From positions 1 to 35,447 of the forward strand of contig CAJXUS010000043.1 of the NCBI GenBank assembly GCA_913060675.1: a DNA stretch of 35,447 nucleotides, read 5' to 3'. The stretch comes from an uncultured Rhodospirillales bacterium (GTDB taxonomy: Bacteria; Pseudomonadota; Alphaproteobacteria; Kiloniellales; Kiloniellaceae). Below, piece after piece: positions 25,689 to 33,986 of the stretch (the first letter of the stretch is position 1; each line of letters begins with the position of its first letter). A program made the translations under genes and the position numbers. The notes under the pieces were generated by a model. That model searched no databases. It saw only the letters and a list, made by a program, of their open reading frames with translations, and was not told the DNA's origin.

Positions 25689-26351
25689 ATGAGTAATTCA
25701 GCTTCCTTTTTTACCGACTTTCAGGCCACTGACCTTTTGTTCTTGGGCGAAGCGGCCGGTCGAACTTTGGGCATTTCGCTGGTATCCATCAGCATCGGCA
25801 CCGCGCTCGGTATTTTCTTTGGCTGGTCACTCCAGGCTTCTAAATGGTTTGCTCAGGCAACGATTGGTACCGTTTTGGATGCCTTCAGATCAGTCCCCTT
25901 GATCATTCAGCTCATCCTATTTTACAACTTCTTCCCGATTATCGGTTGGAAGATGGGACCCTTTGCTGCTGGCGCCTTTGTTCTCAGCATCTACACGGCT
26001 GCGCTGGTGGCAAACGTCGTGCGTGGAGGCATTGAAGCCGTAGGTGAGCCTATGCGCCGTGCGGCACGGTCTCTGGGCATGTCTTACTGGCAAGACCTGC
26101 GGTATGTGGTTTGGCCCATCGGTCTACGCGCAGTCTTCCCTTCATGGGTAGGAGTGGCCCTTAGTGTCATCAAAGACAGCGCCCTTGTTTCTGTTTTGGG
26201 TTACATGGAGCTGCTACGGGCTTCGCAAATATTGATCACTAGAACTCAAGAGCCCTTTATCATTTTGGCCTGTGCAGGTGCCTTTTACTTTGCACTCTCT
26301 TATCCTCTCTCAAAATACTCCCAAAAGTTGGAAGAAAGTTGGACCTCATGA
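25689..26351 (+). CDS. amino-acid ABC transporter permease (HisM/GlnP type)
   Basis: 220 aa. AAGGAACATG precedes the ATG. Conserved blocks: DAFRSVPLIIQLILFYNFFP, AALVANVVRGGIEAVGEPMRRAARSLGMSYWQDLRYVVWPIGLRAVFP (EAA loop) and VGVALSVIKDSALVSVLGYMELLR. It pairs with the 25013 permease. Its stop codon overlaps the start of the ATPase gene (ATGA), which indicates translational coupling. Confidence 0.94.
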   Translation: MSNSASFFTDFQATDLLFLGEAAGRTLGISLVSISIGTALGIFFGWSLQASKWFAQATIGTVLDAFRSVPLIIQLILFYNFFPIIGWKMGPFAAGAFVLSIYTAALVANVVRGGIEAVGEPMRRAARSLGMSYWQDLRYVVWPIGLRAVFPSWVGVALSVIKDSALVSVLGYMELLRASQILITRTQEPFIILACAGAFYFALSYPLSKYSQKLEESWTS

Positions 26352-27070
26352 TTGAGATCAAGCAACTCCATAAATATTTCGGTGCCCTCCATGTCCTGCA
26401 AGGTATAGATCTCAATGTCAGTAAAGGCGAAGTTCTCAGCATCATAGGGTCATCCGGTTCAGGGAAATCCACCCTGCTCTATTGCATCAATGGTCTGGAA
26501 GATATTCAACAAGGAGAAGTCTTGGTTGATGGCACCACGGTCCATGACCAAAAGACCAATATCAATAAATTGCGCCAGAAACTCGGCATGGTCTTTCAGC
26601 AATGGAACTCCTTCCCCCATCTCACCGCTTTGGAAAATGTGGCCCTGGCCCCTAAGATCGTAAAAAATTTCTCGAGGGATCAGGCAAAATCTATTGCCGA
26701 AAAGCAACTCAAACACGTTGGCCTCGGTGATAAGCTTGATGCCTATCCCTCTGCTCTGTCTGGTGGGCAGCAACAACGCCTCGCCATTGCACGGGCCTTG
26801 GCGATGGAGCCGGAATACATGCTGTTTGACGAAGCAACTTCGGCTCTCGATCCGGAACTGGTCGGCGAAGTCTTGGATACCATGCGTCTTCTCGCGGATG
26901 AAGGTATGACGATGATTTGTGTCACCCATGAAATGGGCTTTTCGCGTGATGTATCAGACCGCGTTGCTTACTTCCATCAAGGTGTCATGGAAGAGGTCGG
27001 GCCGCCCGAACAAATTTTTAGTGCACCCCAATCGGTTCACACGCAAAAATTCCTGGCAAACGTTCGTTAG
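26348..27070 (+). CDS. amino-acid ABC transporter ATP-binding protein (GlnQ/HisP type)
   Basis: 240 aa from ATG 26348, chosen for the ATGA overlap with the permease stop; a TTG at 26339 is less likely. Walker A GSSGSGKST, Q-loop MVFQQWNSFPH, signature LSGGQQQRLAIARALA, Walker B YMLFDEATSALDP and the switch His in CVTHEMGF are all intact. It powers the importer from the cytoplasmic side. The final gene of the transporter set; a 161-bp gap follows before the lyase gene. Confidence 0.95.
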   Translation: MIEIKQLHKYFGALHVLQGIDLNVSKGEVLSIIGSSGSGKSTLLYCINGLEDIQQGEVLVDGTTVHDQKTNINKLRQKLGMVFQQWNSFPHLTALENVALAPKIVKNFSRDQAKSIAEKQLKHVGLGDKLDAYPSALSGGQQQRLAIARALAMEPEYMLFDEATSALDPELVGEVLDTMRLLADEGMTMICVTHEMGFSRDVSDRVAYFHQGVMEEVGPPEQIFSAPQSVHTQKFLANVR

Positions 27071-27207
27071 AACACACTAGGAAGAAATCATGGTGTTTAC
27101 GGTTTATGTTAGCCCTGAGGGCACAAAGCGAAGTGTAGTTTGCCTATACCAGCGATGTCGAACGATGGAAAATATAAGTGAGAACACTATACACTCTTTT
27201 TAACAAC

Positions 27208-27213
27208 TATAAT
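27208..27213 (+). promoter_or_regulatory. possible -10 box upstream of the lyase gene
   Basis: TATAAT lies 19 nt before the lyase ATG in an AT-rich stretch of the 161-bp gap. No convincing -35 is seen at 17 bp, so an internal promoter is only a possibility. Confidence 0.25.
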
Positions 27214-27231
27214 TAGTACAGGAATAAGACC

Positions 27232-28125
27232 ATGTGGAAAGGCGTAATCCCAGCCGTCACAACCAAGTTTGATGTCAACGACAACCAAGATCATGTAGAA
27301 ATGAAACGCTGCTTTGATTACCTCATGGATGCAGGCTGTGATGGCTTGATCGTTTGCGGATCTCTTGGTGAAGGCTCTATGCTTTCAAAAGCAGAAAAGA
27401 TCGCCCAATTAAAGACTGCCAAGGCGTCAACAGGTGACAAGCCCACCCTTATGACCATCAACGAAGCCGCGACCCGAGACGCCTGCGATATGGCACAAGC
27501 ATCTCAGGAAGCTGGTGCCGATGGTATCATGCTGGTGCCAAGCCCGATCTATCACACGGATCACCGCGAAACCGTTGCCACCTTGCGTGCCGTTGCAGAA
27601 GCAAGTGATCTTCCGATCATGATCTATTCCAACCGTGTTGCTTACCGCGTTGATGTGACACCGGAAGTCATGTTGGAATTGGCAGACGAAAAACGTTTTG
27701 TGGCGATCAAAGAAAGCTCTGACGATATTCGCCGCACCACGGAAATCATCAACAAGCTCGGCAACCGTTATGACATCTTTACAGGCGTTGATAACCTTGG
27801 CTTTGAAGCTTTGAGTGTTGGTGCTGTTGGCTGGGTTGCTGGTCTTGTTGTTGCTTTCCCGAAAGAGACCGTTGCGATTTATCGTTTGATGCAGGCTGGC
27901 CGCAACCAGGAAGCCCTCGAAATTTATCGCTGGTTCCGCCCGCTTCTCGATCTCGATGTATCAACTTATCTGGTTCAAAACATCAAACTCGCCGAGCAAA
28001 TTGAAATTGGGTCCAATGATCGTTGTCGTATGCCACGCATGCCTTTGGTTGGCGCTCAGCGTGAAAAGGTCGAAAAGGTTATTCGTGATGCTATCGCCTG
28101 TCGGCCAAAATTACCGACAATTTAA
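27232..28125 (+). CDS. DapA-superfamily lyase/deaminase, hydroxyproline-pathway-like
   Basis: 297 aa. TIM-barrel family with the Schiff-base lysine in FVAIKESSDD (Lys160) and the tyrosine of the catalytic triad in MIYSNR (Tyr132). The phosphate-loop position reads CGSLGEGSML instead of the GTTGES of true dihydrodipicolinate synthase, so lysine biosynthesis is unlikely. The segments MWKGVIPAVTTKF, GVDNLGFEALSVGAVGWVAGL and LDVSTYLVQNIKLAE resemble, from memory, the DHDPS-like enzymes of hydroxyproline gene sets that deaminate pyrroline-4-hydroxy-2-carboxylate. No epimerase, oxidase or semialdehyde dehydrogenase of that route is in this window, so the substrate is inferred only. AGGAATAAG precedes the ATG. 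Confidence 0.85.
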   Translation: MWKGVIPAVTTKFDVNDNQDHVEMKRCFDYLMDAGCDGLIVCGSLGEGSMLSKAEKIAQLKTAKASTGDKPTLMTINEAATRDACDMAQASQEAGADGIMLVPSPIYHTDHRETVATLRAVAEASDLPIMIYSNRVAYRVDVTPEVMLELADEKRFVAIKESSDDIRRTTEIINKLGNRYDIFTGVDNLGFEALSVGAVGWVAGLVVAFPKETVAIYRLMQAGRNQEALEIYRWFRPLLDLDVSTYLVQNIKLAEQIEIGSNDRCRMPRMPLVGAQREKVEKVIRDAIACRPKLPTI

Positions 28126-28157
28126 GATCGCCTTCCAACAGTTTAATTTATCAACTC

Positions 28158-28177
28158 CTTAGGGTCCTGCCCCTAAG
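28158..28177 (+). repeat. small hairpin downstream of the lyase gene
   Basis: CTTAGGG (28158-28164) pairs with CCCTAAG (28171-28177) across TCCTGC. No T-run follows; it precedes the true terminator at 28220. Confidence 0.5.
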
Positions 28178-28219
28178 CTAACGACATAACTTTCGGGCAC
28201 TTACGCGGTTGCTCGTATA

Positions 28220-28264
28220 TACTGGGCGAAGTTTCCTGCTCGACCTTCGCCCAGTACTTTTTTT
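28220..28264 (+). terminator. intrinsic terminator between lyase and dehydratase genes
   Basis: TACTGGGCGAAG (28220-28231) and CTTCGCCCAGTA (28245-28256) are perfect 12-bp arms with a 13-nt loop, followed by C and seven T. The dehydratase ATG is only 34 nt beyond the T-run, so it could act as a leader attenuator or partial terminator. Confidence 0.88.
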
Positions 28265-28298
28265 GATAACCTTCTCGGTCTTTTGTAAGGCACGTCCC

Positions 28299-29855
28299 AT
28301 GAACAGCTACTTCCCCAGCATCCTCAATGACGCAATTGGCCCGGTCATGCGCGGAGCCTCAAGCTCTCATGTCGCCGCAGCTTATCGTATTGGTAAGCTT
28401 GGTCGGGATTATATGGGTGGAGAGTTAACCAAGGTCCTCATTGAATATGATCCCAGTGGATCACTGGAGCCCACCCACGACAGCCAAGGTTCTGACATGG
28501 GGCTGTTCACAGGACTGATGGGCTGGGATATTACCGACGACAGGATGGTCAACGCGATTAAGCACCTCGAAGCAGACGGTATTGATGTTGAAATCGCTAT
28601 CACAGATTACGGAGCCATTCATCCCAACACTTATAAGCTCACCTTAACCAACGATCACGAAAGTTGCTGCATTCTGGCAATTTCCATTGGTGGCGGCATT
28701 ATCGAAGTTATCGCCATTGATGATTTAAAACTATCGATGTACGGCGACTATTCTGAGACCTTGATCTGGAGTGATGCCCCAGACCTTAAAGATTATTTGC
28801 AAGAATTAAAGGAATTCGATGCTGTACTGGCCCACAAAGGCATCCAAGGACAAGTTTTACAGGTCAAGGGGCAATCCTTTATTAGTCGGGATATGCTCCC
28901 TGAAAACATTGATGTTAAAGCGATAAAAACGCTCGCGCCTATTCTCCCGATCGGAAGCTCTGCAAAAACGGATCTGCCTTTCACAATCAGTGAAGAAATG
29001 GTTGCCTATAACCGGGATAAAAATCTCTCGCTTTGGCAACTTGCTCTGAAATACGAAAGCACTCGAGGCAATATCACTGAAGAAGAAGTTTTTGAAAAAA
29101 TGCGCGAGATCGTGCAGATCCTAGACAAATCGATAACCGCCGGAATTAAAGGCACCCAGTACATGGACCGAATTTATCCAGCACAGGCCCCGGCCTTCAA
29201 AGAAAAAATGTCCGGCAACAGCTTCCTTAACATGGGGCTCTATAACGACGCAATTCTCGCTGTGACCGCCCTGATGGATGTCAAAAGCTCTATGGGGGTC
29301 ATTGTTGCTGCGCCAACCGCAGGATCATGTGGCACTTTACCGGGCACCTGTCTCGGGGTCGCAAATGCCTTGAACATGTCCGAAGACCAAAAGGTTAAAG
29401 CCATGTTATCCGCGGGGATCATCGGTGTGTTTATTGCACGTATGGCGACTTTTTCCGCAGAACTCGGTGGCTGTCAGGCCGAAACGGGGTCTGGCTCAGG
29501 TATGGCCGCAGCTGGATTGGTGACCCTTATGGACGGCACCTTTGAACAATGCGTCTCCGCTGCTTCCATTGCGCTGCAAAATACCTTTGGTCTTATCTGT
29601 GATCCCGTTGCCAACCGGGTTGAGGCGCCTTGTTTGGGGAAAAACGTCATGATGGCCGGAAATGCATTGTCTGCTGCGAACATGGCCCTTGCAGGATTTG
29701 ATCATCTCATTCCGCTGGATGAAGTCATTATTGCCATGCACAAAGTCGGACAGGCCCTGCCCTGTGAACTCCGCTGTACAGGCAAAGGCGGCCTTGCCAT
29801 GACACCAACCGCCCAAGCCATCGAGCGCGCACTTAAGGAACAACAAACATCCTAG
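28299..29855 (+). CDS. iron-sulfur L-serine-dehydratase-type enzyme, fused beta-alpha chain
   Basis: 518 aa from ATG 28299 (GTAAGG upstream); the longer frame from 28209 runs through the terminator and is rejected. The N-terminal part is the SDH beta domain (GPVMRGASSSHVAAAYRIG, matching the SSSH loop; the GPSSSHT of true LSD is GASSSHV here). The C-terminal part is SDH alpha with APTAGSCGTLPG, GGCQAETGSGSGMAAAGLV, LICDP and APCLGKN. The three cysteines at 392, 434 and 445 keep the spacing (42 and 11) of the [4Fe-4S] ligands of the Legionella enzyme (343/385/396). No terminal cysteine is present. It would dehydrate and deaminate a beta-hydroxy amino acid, serine being the default; the context allows another substrate. 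Confidence 0.9.
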   Translation: MNSYFPSILNDAIGPVMRGASSSHVAAAYRIGKLGRDYMGGELTKVLIEYDPSGSLEPTHDSQGSDMGLFTGLMGWDITDDRMVNAIKHLEADGIDVEIAITDYGAIHPNTYKLTLTNDHESCCILAISIGGGIIEVIAIDDLKLSMYGDYSETLIWSDAPDLKDYLQELKEFDAVLAHKGIQGQVLQVKGQSFISRDMLPENIDVKAIKTLAPILPIGSSAKTDLPFTISEEMVAYNRDKNLSLWQLALKYESTRGNITEEEVFEKMREIVQILDKSITAGIKGTQYMDRIYPAQAPAFKEKMSGNSFLNMGLYNDAILAVTALMDVKSSMGVIVAAPTAGSCGTLPGTCLGVANALNMSEDQKVKAMLSAGIIGVFIARMATFSAELGGCQAETGSGSGMAAAGLVTLMDGTFEQCVSAASIALQNTFGLICDPVANRVEAPCLGKNVMMAGNALSAANMALAGFDHLIPLDEVIIAMHKVGQALPCELRCTGKGGLAMTPTAQAIERALKEQQTS

Positions 29856-29928
29856 GATCTTTTTGGAGTGTTAGAAGACTGCTCTGCTGAAAAAATAGGC
29901 CCGCGGCCTCCTCACCACCTTAAAAAAC

Positions 29929-30834
29929 TTACTTTTCACCCGTAAGTAGCCACTCGGAGCATTCAGGACCGAGCTCGGAAAGCGCTCTTTTTTCATAAGC
30001 CGCACTTTCTTTGTCAGACAAGATCTCCTGCCACCTGCCATTGGTGCCTTTATTAATAAACGTCGTCGCACCACCATCCCAAAAAGCTCCCCCGAGAGGA
30101 ACACTTTCAATGGCATTTTCCTTCATATAATCAAAGCTACAGTGCTCAATAATATTATCCCAACTGCCCTCATCGATTGGGATATCAAGAAAATCGGCGA
30201 TGCGCCTGATTTCTCCAGGCATATCGGCCTTCAAGTTAGAAAAATGCAGAAGTTTAACATTGGGTAAATTGCGGATCTCCCACCACGTTCGAATGTTCTC
30301 CCAAAACGACCAAAAGGGATAACCATCTTTTTCCAACCAGTCGTGAAAATACTCTTCTCGATTTCCCGGTGGTGGGCTTATCGGGGGGCCAACCCTTCCT
30401 GGGGTCTCGTTCAAAGCCTGATACCAGAGATCATTGGCATTCCGATGATGGTTATATAGGCTCCACACCACATCACGGCCATCTCGACCAATGTAGAGGT
30501 ATTTTGCGCTGGGAGAGAATACCAACGCGTCGACGGGCAAATGGGTTTTTAAAAACCTACGGTGAGTTTGCTGTTCAATTTCTTCAAGTTTGATTTCTTT
30601 TGGTGGGACACGAAGATCCATCCAAGGTGACATCTCCGCCACTGCCAGTTCACCTTTACCCTTAAAAATCAACTGGCTGATGATTTGCTGAAGCCAAGTC
30701 GTGCCCGCTTTGGCATAGGTGGCAATGATAATGTCGTCATCGCGAAATTTGAAATCATTCCAGATGGTCGAATCAAAGTGGTGACTATGAAGCTCGCGGG
30801 TCTTCACTGGCCACGTGATCTGCGAAGGGGTCAT
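29929..30834 (-). CDS. cytosolic-type PAPS-dependent sulfotransferase
   Basis: 301 aa. PAPS-binding motifs: the 5'-phosphosulfate loop YAKAGTTWLQQ (40-50) and the 3'-phosphate motif RDGRDVVWS (117-125), followed by a C-terminal FINKGTNGRWQEIL, the typical RKG-like closing block. Such enzymes transfer sulfonate from PAPS to hydroxyl or amine groups of small molecules. In bacteria they are often tied to secondary metabolites or xenobiotics. GGAGCCCTG precedes the ATG. It is convergent with the dehydratase gene; the neighbouring genes do not reveal the acceptor. No PAPS synthesis genes are in view. Confidence 0.9.
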   Translation of the reverse strand: MTPSQITWPVKTRELHSHHFDSTIWNDFKFRDDDIIIATYAKAGTTWLQQIISQLIFKGKGELAVAEMSPWMDLRVPPKEIKLEEIEQQTHRRFLKTHLPVDALVFSPSAKYLYIGRDGRDVVWSLYNHHRNANDLWYQALNETPGRVGPPISPPPGNREEYFHDWLEKDGYPFWSFWENIRTWWEIRNLPNVKLLHFSNLKADMPGEIRRIADFLDIPIDEGSWDNIIEHCSFDYMKENAIESVPLGGAFWDGGATTFINKGTNGRWQEILSDKESAAYEKRALSELGPECSEWLLTGEK

Positions 30835-30954
30835 ATATCAGGGCTCCCTGTTATCAACATCACCGCACTCAAGTCTCTAGCAAAAGAGAATAACAACTGC
30901 GGCACGTTTTGTCTGTACACATCGTCAATGGGATAGAGAACTGGGAAACTCAAC

Positions 30955-31344
30955 CTAGCTTATTGTATCTTTATGCCAGTTTGCATCGTCAAAGTTTTGT
31001 ATTTCAATACGGTAGCCGTGTGGGGAAACAAAGAGAGAGCTATAAACCGAGAACTTTTCAGAATGGGAAGGTTCTTTGATGTACTCTACCCCCTTAGAGG
31101 TCAGAAATCTATGCCAACCATCAACATCATTTGAAACAATGGTGATCATAACCCCCACTTGAGATCTTGGACGGTCTGGCAGACAGCAAACCCCGAGATA
31201 ACTCAATTCTGTCAGGCGATAGATGTGACAAGCCCCCTGATCTACTACAAACTCCAGTTCCATAGTATCTCGGAAGAAACTTGAAGCGATATCTAGATCA
31301 TCACAGTAAGTAAAGACGATTGATTGGTTTATTTCTGGGCGCAG
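30955..31344 (-). CDS. VOC/glyoxalase-domain protein, probable CTG start
   Basis: 129 aa if translation begins at CTG 31344-31342. The first ATG (31263) would give 102 aa and remove the first beta strand. The upstream in-frame sequence RPEINQSIVFTYCDDLDIASSFFRDT is exactly the missing start of a VOC domain, and AGGAGG lies 8 nt before the CTG. No ATG, GTG or TTG occurs between the CTG and the upstream in-frame stop. The rest has the usual strands (MELEFVVDQGACHIYRL, VGVMITIVSNDVDGWHRFLTSKGVEYIKEP, VSPHGYRIEIQNF). The family includes glyoxalases, dioxygenases and resistance proteins; function unknown. Confidence 0.7.
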   Translation of the reverse strand: MRPEINQSIVFTYCDDLDIASSFFRDTMELEFVVDQGACHIYRLTELSYLGVCCLPDRPRSQVGVMITIVSNDVDGWHRFLTSKGVEYIKEPSHSEKFSVYSSLFVSPHGYRIEIQNFDDANWHKDTIS

Positions 31345-31442
31345 AGTTATTTCCTCCTGGTCAATGACTAACCGCTGTAAATGAAGTTGAGAAACTCAAT
31401 AATGCGTAATAGACACAATAAAACCGATTAACAGGTAGGAGT

Positions 31443-32024
31443 TTAATCGAGCTTTATTTCTTTAAAACTGTTGACTTCCCAACGGTTAGGGACAAATCCA
31501 CTCTCTGGGTTAGAAAGACCTGACAGGCGCGATATGGCGCCAAGGATATATTTGACACCCCCTTGATCGTCGAGAAGAGGAAGGTGGATCGCCTCGACCA
31601 TGACATTCATATCATCTTGAGAGATTATTTCTTCATGAGATATATAAGGGGTGCGCCGATTAGCCAATTGCTCATACAGTTTTAAAACTTCGGCCGAATA
31701 AGGACCAAAGTTGTCTTCGTCTATAAACTGCCCGGTAAAATGTTGTCCAAGAGAATTGTTGAGATAAGTCCCCTGAAGCCGAATATAAGCGGAAAAAGGA
31801 TCGTAACTCAATTCAACCAAAAAAATATGAGGTAAAATTTCAGTGGGGATCAACAAGGGGTCAAGCGCAGATTTATAAGGTAAATCTTGTTCTAGAGGTA
31901 GTGATTTCCAATATTCTAAAATACCTTGTATCGGTAAGGTTAGGCCTTTTGTGTCAGCGGTTGTATCCACGATATATGCCCCAACTTTTTTACTAAACTC
32001 ACTCAGAAGAGAAATCTGAAACAA
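31443..32024 (-). CDS. PAS_5-like protein
   Basis: 193 aa from a TTG start at 32024; no ATG or GTG is available upstream before a stop, and the first domain residues start well inside. PAS_5 features: ILEYWKSLPLEQDLPYKSALDPLLIPTEILPHIFLVELSYDPFSAYIRLQGTYLNNSLGQHFTGQFI, and a late HEEIISQDDMNVMVEAIHLPLLDDQGGVKYILGAIS. This is the second family member in the window (see 20341). Probable cytoplasmic ligand-sensing protein; no output domain. It lies upstream of the VOC gene on the same strand. Confidence 0.78.
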   Translation of the reverse strand: MFQISLLSEFSKKVGAYIVDTTADTKGLTLPIQGILEYWKSLPLEQDLPYKSALDPLLIPTEILPHIFLVELSYDPFSAYIRLQGTYLNNSLGQHFTGQFIDEDNFGPYSAEVLKLYEQLANRRTPYISHEEIISQDDMNVMVEAIHLPLLDDQGGVKYILGAISRLSGLSNPESGFVPNRWEVNSFKEIKLD

Positions 32025-32157
32025 ACACTCAATAGCCGGAATGAAATCAGATCCATATCAGCTTATCCAAAAAACCAACCGCAATGAAGGGTTTTCTTTC
32101 GCATAACGTAATTATCACACAGGTTGTAGCTCACATCCTAAAACCGAAAATCGCCCG

Positions 32158-32892
32158 TTAAACCATACTTTGCATTAATTCTTTGTGTAATTTATCACTT
32201 TTTTCTGCATCTTGAACTTGAACAGAACTACCAGAACCGCCCGCTTGTTGGGTGATTAGTACCTGCTCAGAACCAGAGCTCCCTTTTTCATTTGATGTGG
32301 TTTGCCCACTCACACCTTCTTGCTCTGCAATGCCTTCAGCAAGGGAACTTTTAACTTTTTCATCAATGAGCTGGGTTATCTTTTCTTCAATTTTTTTACG
32401 TTCTTCGGGTGGTAACCGTTCCAGTTCTTCCTCGGTCATCCCTAAAGATCTGAGAACCTGCGCCCTCATCCGCTCTCCAGGAGTTTTCCCAACTAATTCT
32501 CTATAAGCCTCCACTGCATCACTATGGGCTGTAGATTTAGCATCTGGCACTGACGTAGAATTGGCCCCAGAACTGGTCCCTGAATTAGCCTGTGGATTGG
32601 CTGAGGCTATTTGCTGTGCATAAAACAGGGTTTGTGAAGTTTGACTGCTCGCAAGCGTTACCTGAGATCCGTCTGTAGGGATAGGGTTACTTTCAGCGGC
32701 AGAAGTTACCTTGTTCGAAGCTCCCGCAAATAATGATGCGGCTTTATTTTCCGCTTTACCTGCTTCCGGCTGGGCAAATTTTTCCCGCTCGACCTTCTGC
32801 ACGGCCTTAAGCTCTGTAAGCCTAAGTTGCTCTTTATCCCGGTCAAACCCCCAGTTAACCCCGGGTAGACTGCCAGCTCCACCAATTTGCAT
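32158..32892 (-). CDS. hypothetical low-complexity alphaproteobacterial protein
   Basis: 244 aa. Not recognised with certainty. Most of it is polar low-complexity sequence rich in Ser, Gln, Ala and Gly (SQVTLASSQTSQTLFYAQQIASANPQANSG, then QTTSNEKGSSGSEQVLITQQAGGSGSS). One ordered segment, about residues 140-170, has acidic and basic helices (RAQVLRSLGMTEEELERLPPEERKKIEEKITQLIDEKV) seen in other alphaproteobacterial hypothetical proteins. No signal peptide or membrane segment. The start ATG is at 32892. Function unknown. Confidence 0.65.
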   Translation of the reverse strand: MQIGGAGSLPGVNWGFDRDKEQLRLTELKAVQKVEREKFAQPEAGKAENKAASLFAGASNKVTSAAESNPIPTDGSQVTLASSQTSQTLFYAQQIASANPQANSGTSSGANSTSVPDAKSTAHSDAVEAYRELVGKTPGERMRAQVLRSLGMTEEELERLPPEERKKIEEKITQLIDEKVKSSLAEGIAEQEGVSGQTTSNEKGSSGSEQVLITQQAGGSGSSVQVQDAEKSDKLHKELMQSMV

Positions 32893-32984
32893 CGTTGTGT
32901 CCGTCTGATATCAACAGAAAATACTCAACTATAACAAGCAAATTTTATGCCATATCTAGGTTCATCACGACGCCATGTCAGGCT

Positions 32985-33860
32985 CTAATGATTTATACCA
33001 CCGGCCCTTAACCAACCCGCAAAGGCTTCTACGTCTGGATTGCTACGCCCCTGTCCCGGGTAAGCAAGAAAATAGCCGTAATCAGCGAGTTCTACGTCAG
33101 ATAAACGTACCAATGTACCAGTAGCAATTTCTTGTGACACAAGTTCATCATTTAACGCGACACCCTGCCCATCAATCACCGCTTGCACACGTACATTTGG
33201 ATCTGGGATGATCAAGGTATCTTCGTGACCTGGAAAGAACAGACCAGAGACGTCAAACCAATTTGACCACGCATTGCTATCATCACGATCACGCAATAAA
33301 GTAAAGCTAGAGAAGGCTTTACCCAGCCCATCACGCTCAACCTGTTCAGCCATTTCAGGGTTGCCAACCGGCCACGACGGACTGGAAAATAGGGGCTCAA
33401 CATCCATATCATTCCAATCGCCATTTCCCCAGCGAACCGAGAGATCTATACCGTCTTCCTCTCCCCCAAGTTGGTCGATCATAGGCTGGACCCGCAAACG
33501 AATATCAGGATATGAACGCATAAAATCCATCAGTCGTGGGGATAACCAGCGTGATGCAAAATAGGTCGAAACTCCGATCGTTAAGGTACGGGTATCAGCC
33601 TGACGCAATTCACTGACCTTCAGTTCAATCTTATCAAAAGCCAGCCTTGTCGTGCTAAGTAAATCCTGCCCTTTGGCCGTCAGTAATACCCCACGAGGAA
33701 GCCGTTGGAATAACGTAAATCCCAACTCATCTTCCAGACCCTTGATTTGATAACTGATAGCTCCTTTGGTCAGGTTCAACTCTTCAGCAGCAGCCGCAAA
33801 ACTTCCGTGCCGGGCAACAATATTGAATAAACGCAGGTTGTCATAATGTCTTAACCTCAT
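32985..33860 (-). CDS. LysR-family transcriptional regulator (GcvA-like)
   Basis: 291 aa. N-terminal winged helix at about 2-65 (LRLFNIVARHGSFAAAAEELNLTKGAISYQIKGLEDELGFTLFQRLPRGVLLT) and a LysR substrate-binding domain with VSTYFASRWLSPRLMDFMRSYPDIRLRVQP. The wing and SRWLSPRL block resemble GcvA. It is divergent from an MttB-family methyltransferase with a T-N11-A site between them, so it probably activates that gene in response to a methylated amine or betaine. Start at ATG 33860; the adjacent intergenic site is at 33877-33897. Confidence 0.92.
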   Translation of the reverse strand: MRLRHYDNLRLFNIVARHGSFAAAAEELNLTKGAISYQIKGLEDELGFTLFQRLPRGVLLTAKGQDLLSTTRLAFDKIELKVSELRQADTRTLTIGVSTYFASRWLSPRLMDFMRSYPDIRLRVQPMIDQLGGEEDGIDLSVRWGNGDWNDMDVEPLFSSPSWPVGNPEMAEQVERDGLGKAFSSFTLLRDRDDSNAWSNWFDVSGLFFPGHEDTLIIPDPNVRVQAVIDGQGVALNDELVSQEIATGTLVRLSDVELADYGYFLAYPGQGRSNPDVEAFAGWLRAGGINH

Positions 33861-33876
33861 ACTTATCGTTTAAATT

Positions 33877-33897
33877 ATTTGAACCCTAAGAGCAAAT
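33877..33897. promoter_or_regulatory. LysR box
   Basis: ATTTG-N11-CAAAT, a perfect 5-bp inverted repeat with 11-nt spacer, i.e. the canonical T-N11-A site. It lies 16 bp upstream of the LysR start and overlaps the earliest possible TTG start of the MttB-family gene, which argues against that start. Confidence 0.7.
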
Positions 33898-33986
33898 CTT
33901 TTGGTTTGTTCTTTTCCACATCTTATTCAAAATACATCAATAATTTTGATTTTGTTTTAATCTACGTAACAATTGGATTAGTAATT

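Noticed and set aside
27071..27231. Possible small RNA or riboswitch in the transporter-lyase gap
   Set aside because: Only a trivial GCCC/GGGC stem is visible; nothing matches a known riboswitch.
28209..28298. Upstream extension of the dehydratase frame
   Set aside because: It runs through an intrinsic terminator and the residues before 28299 do not resemble the family.
33879..33986. TTG 33879 start of the MttB-family gene
   Set aside because: It lies in the LysR box and codes an AT-rich segment without family similarity.
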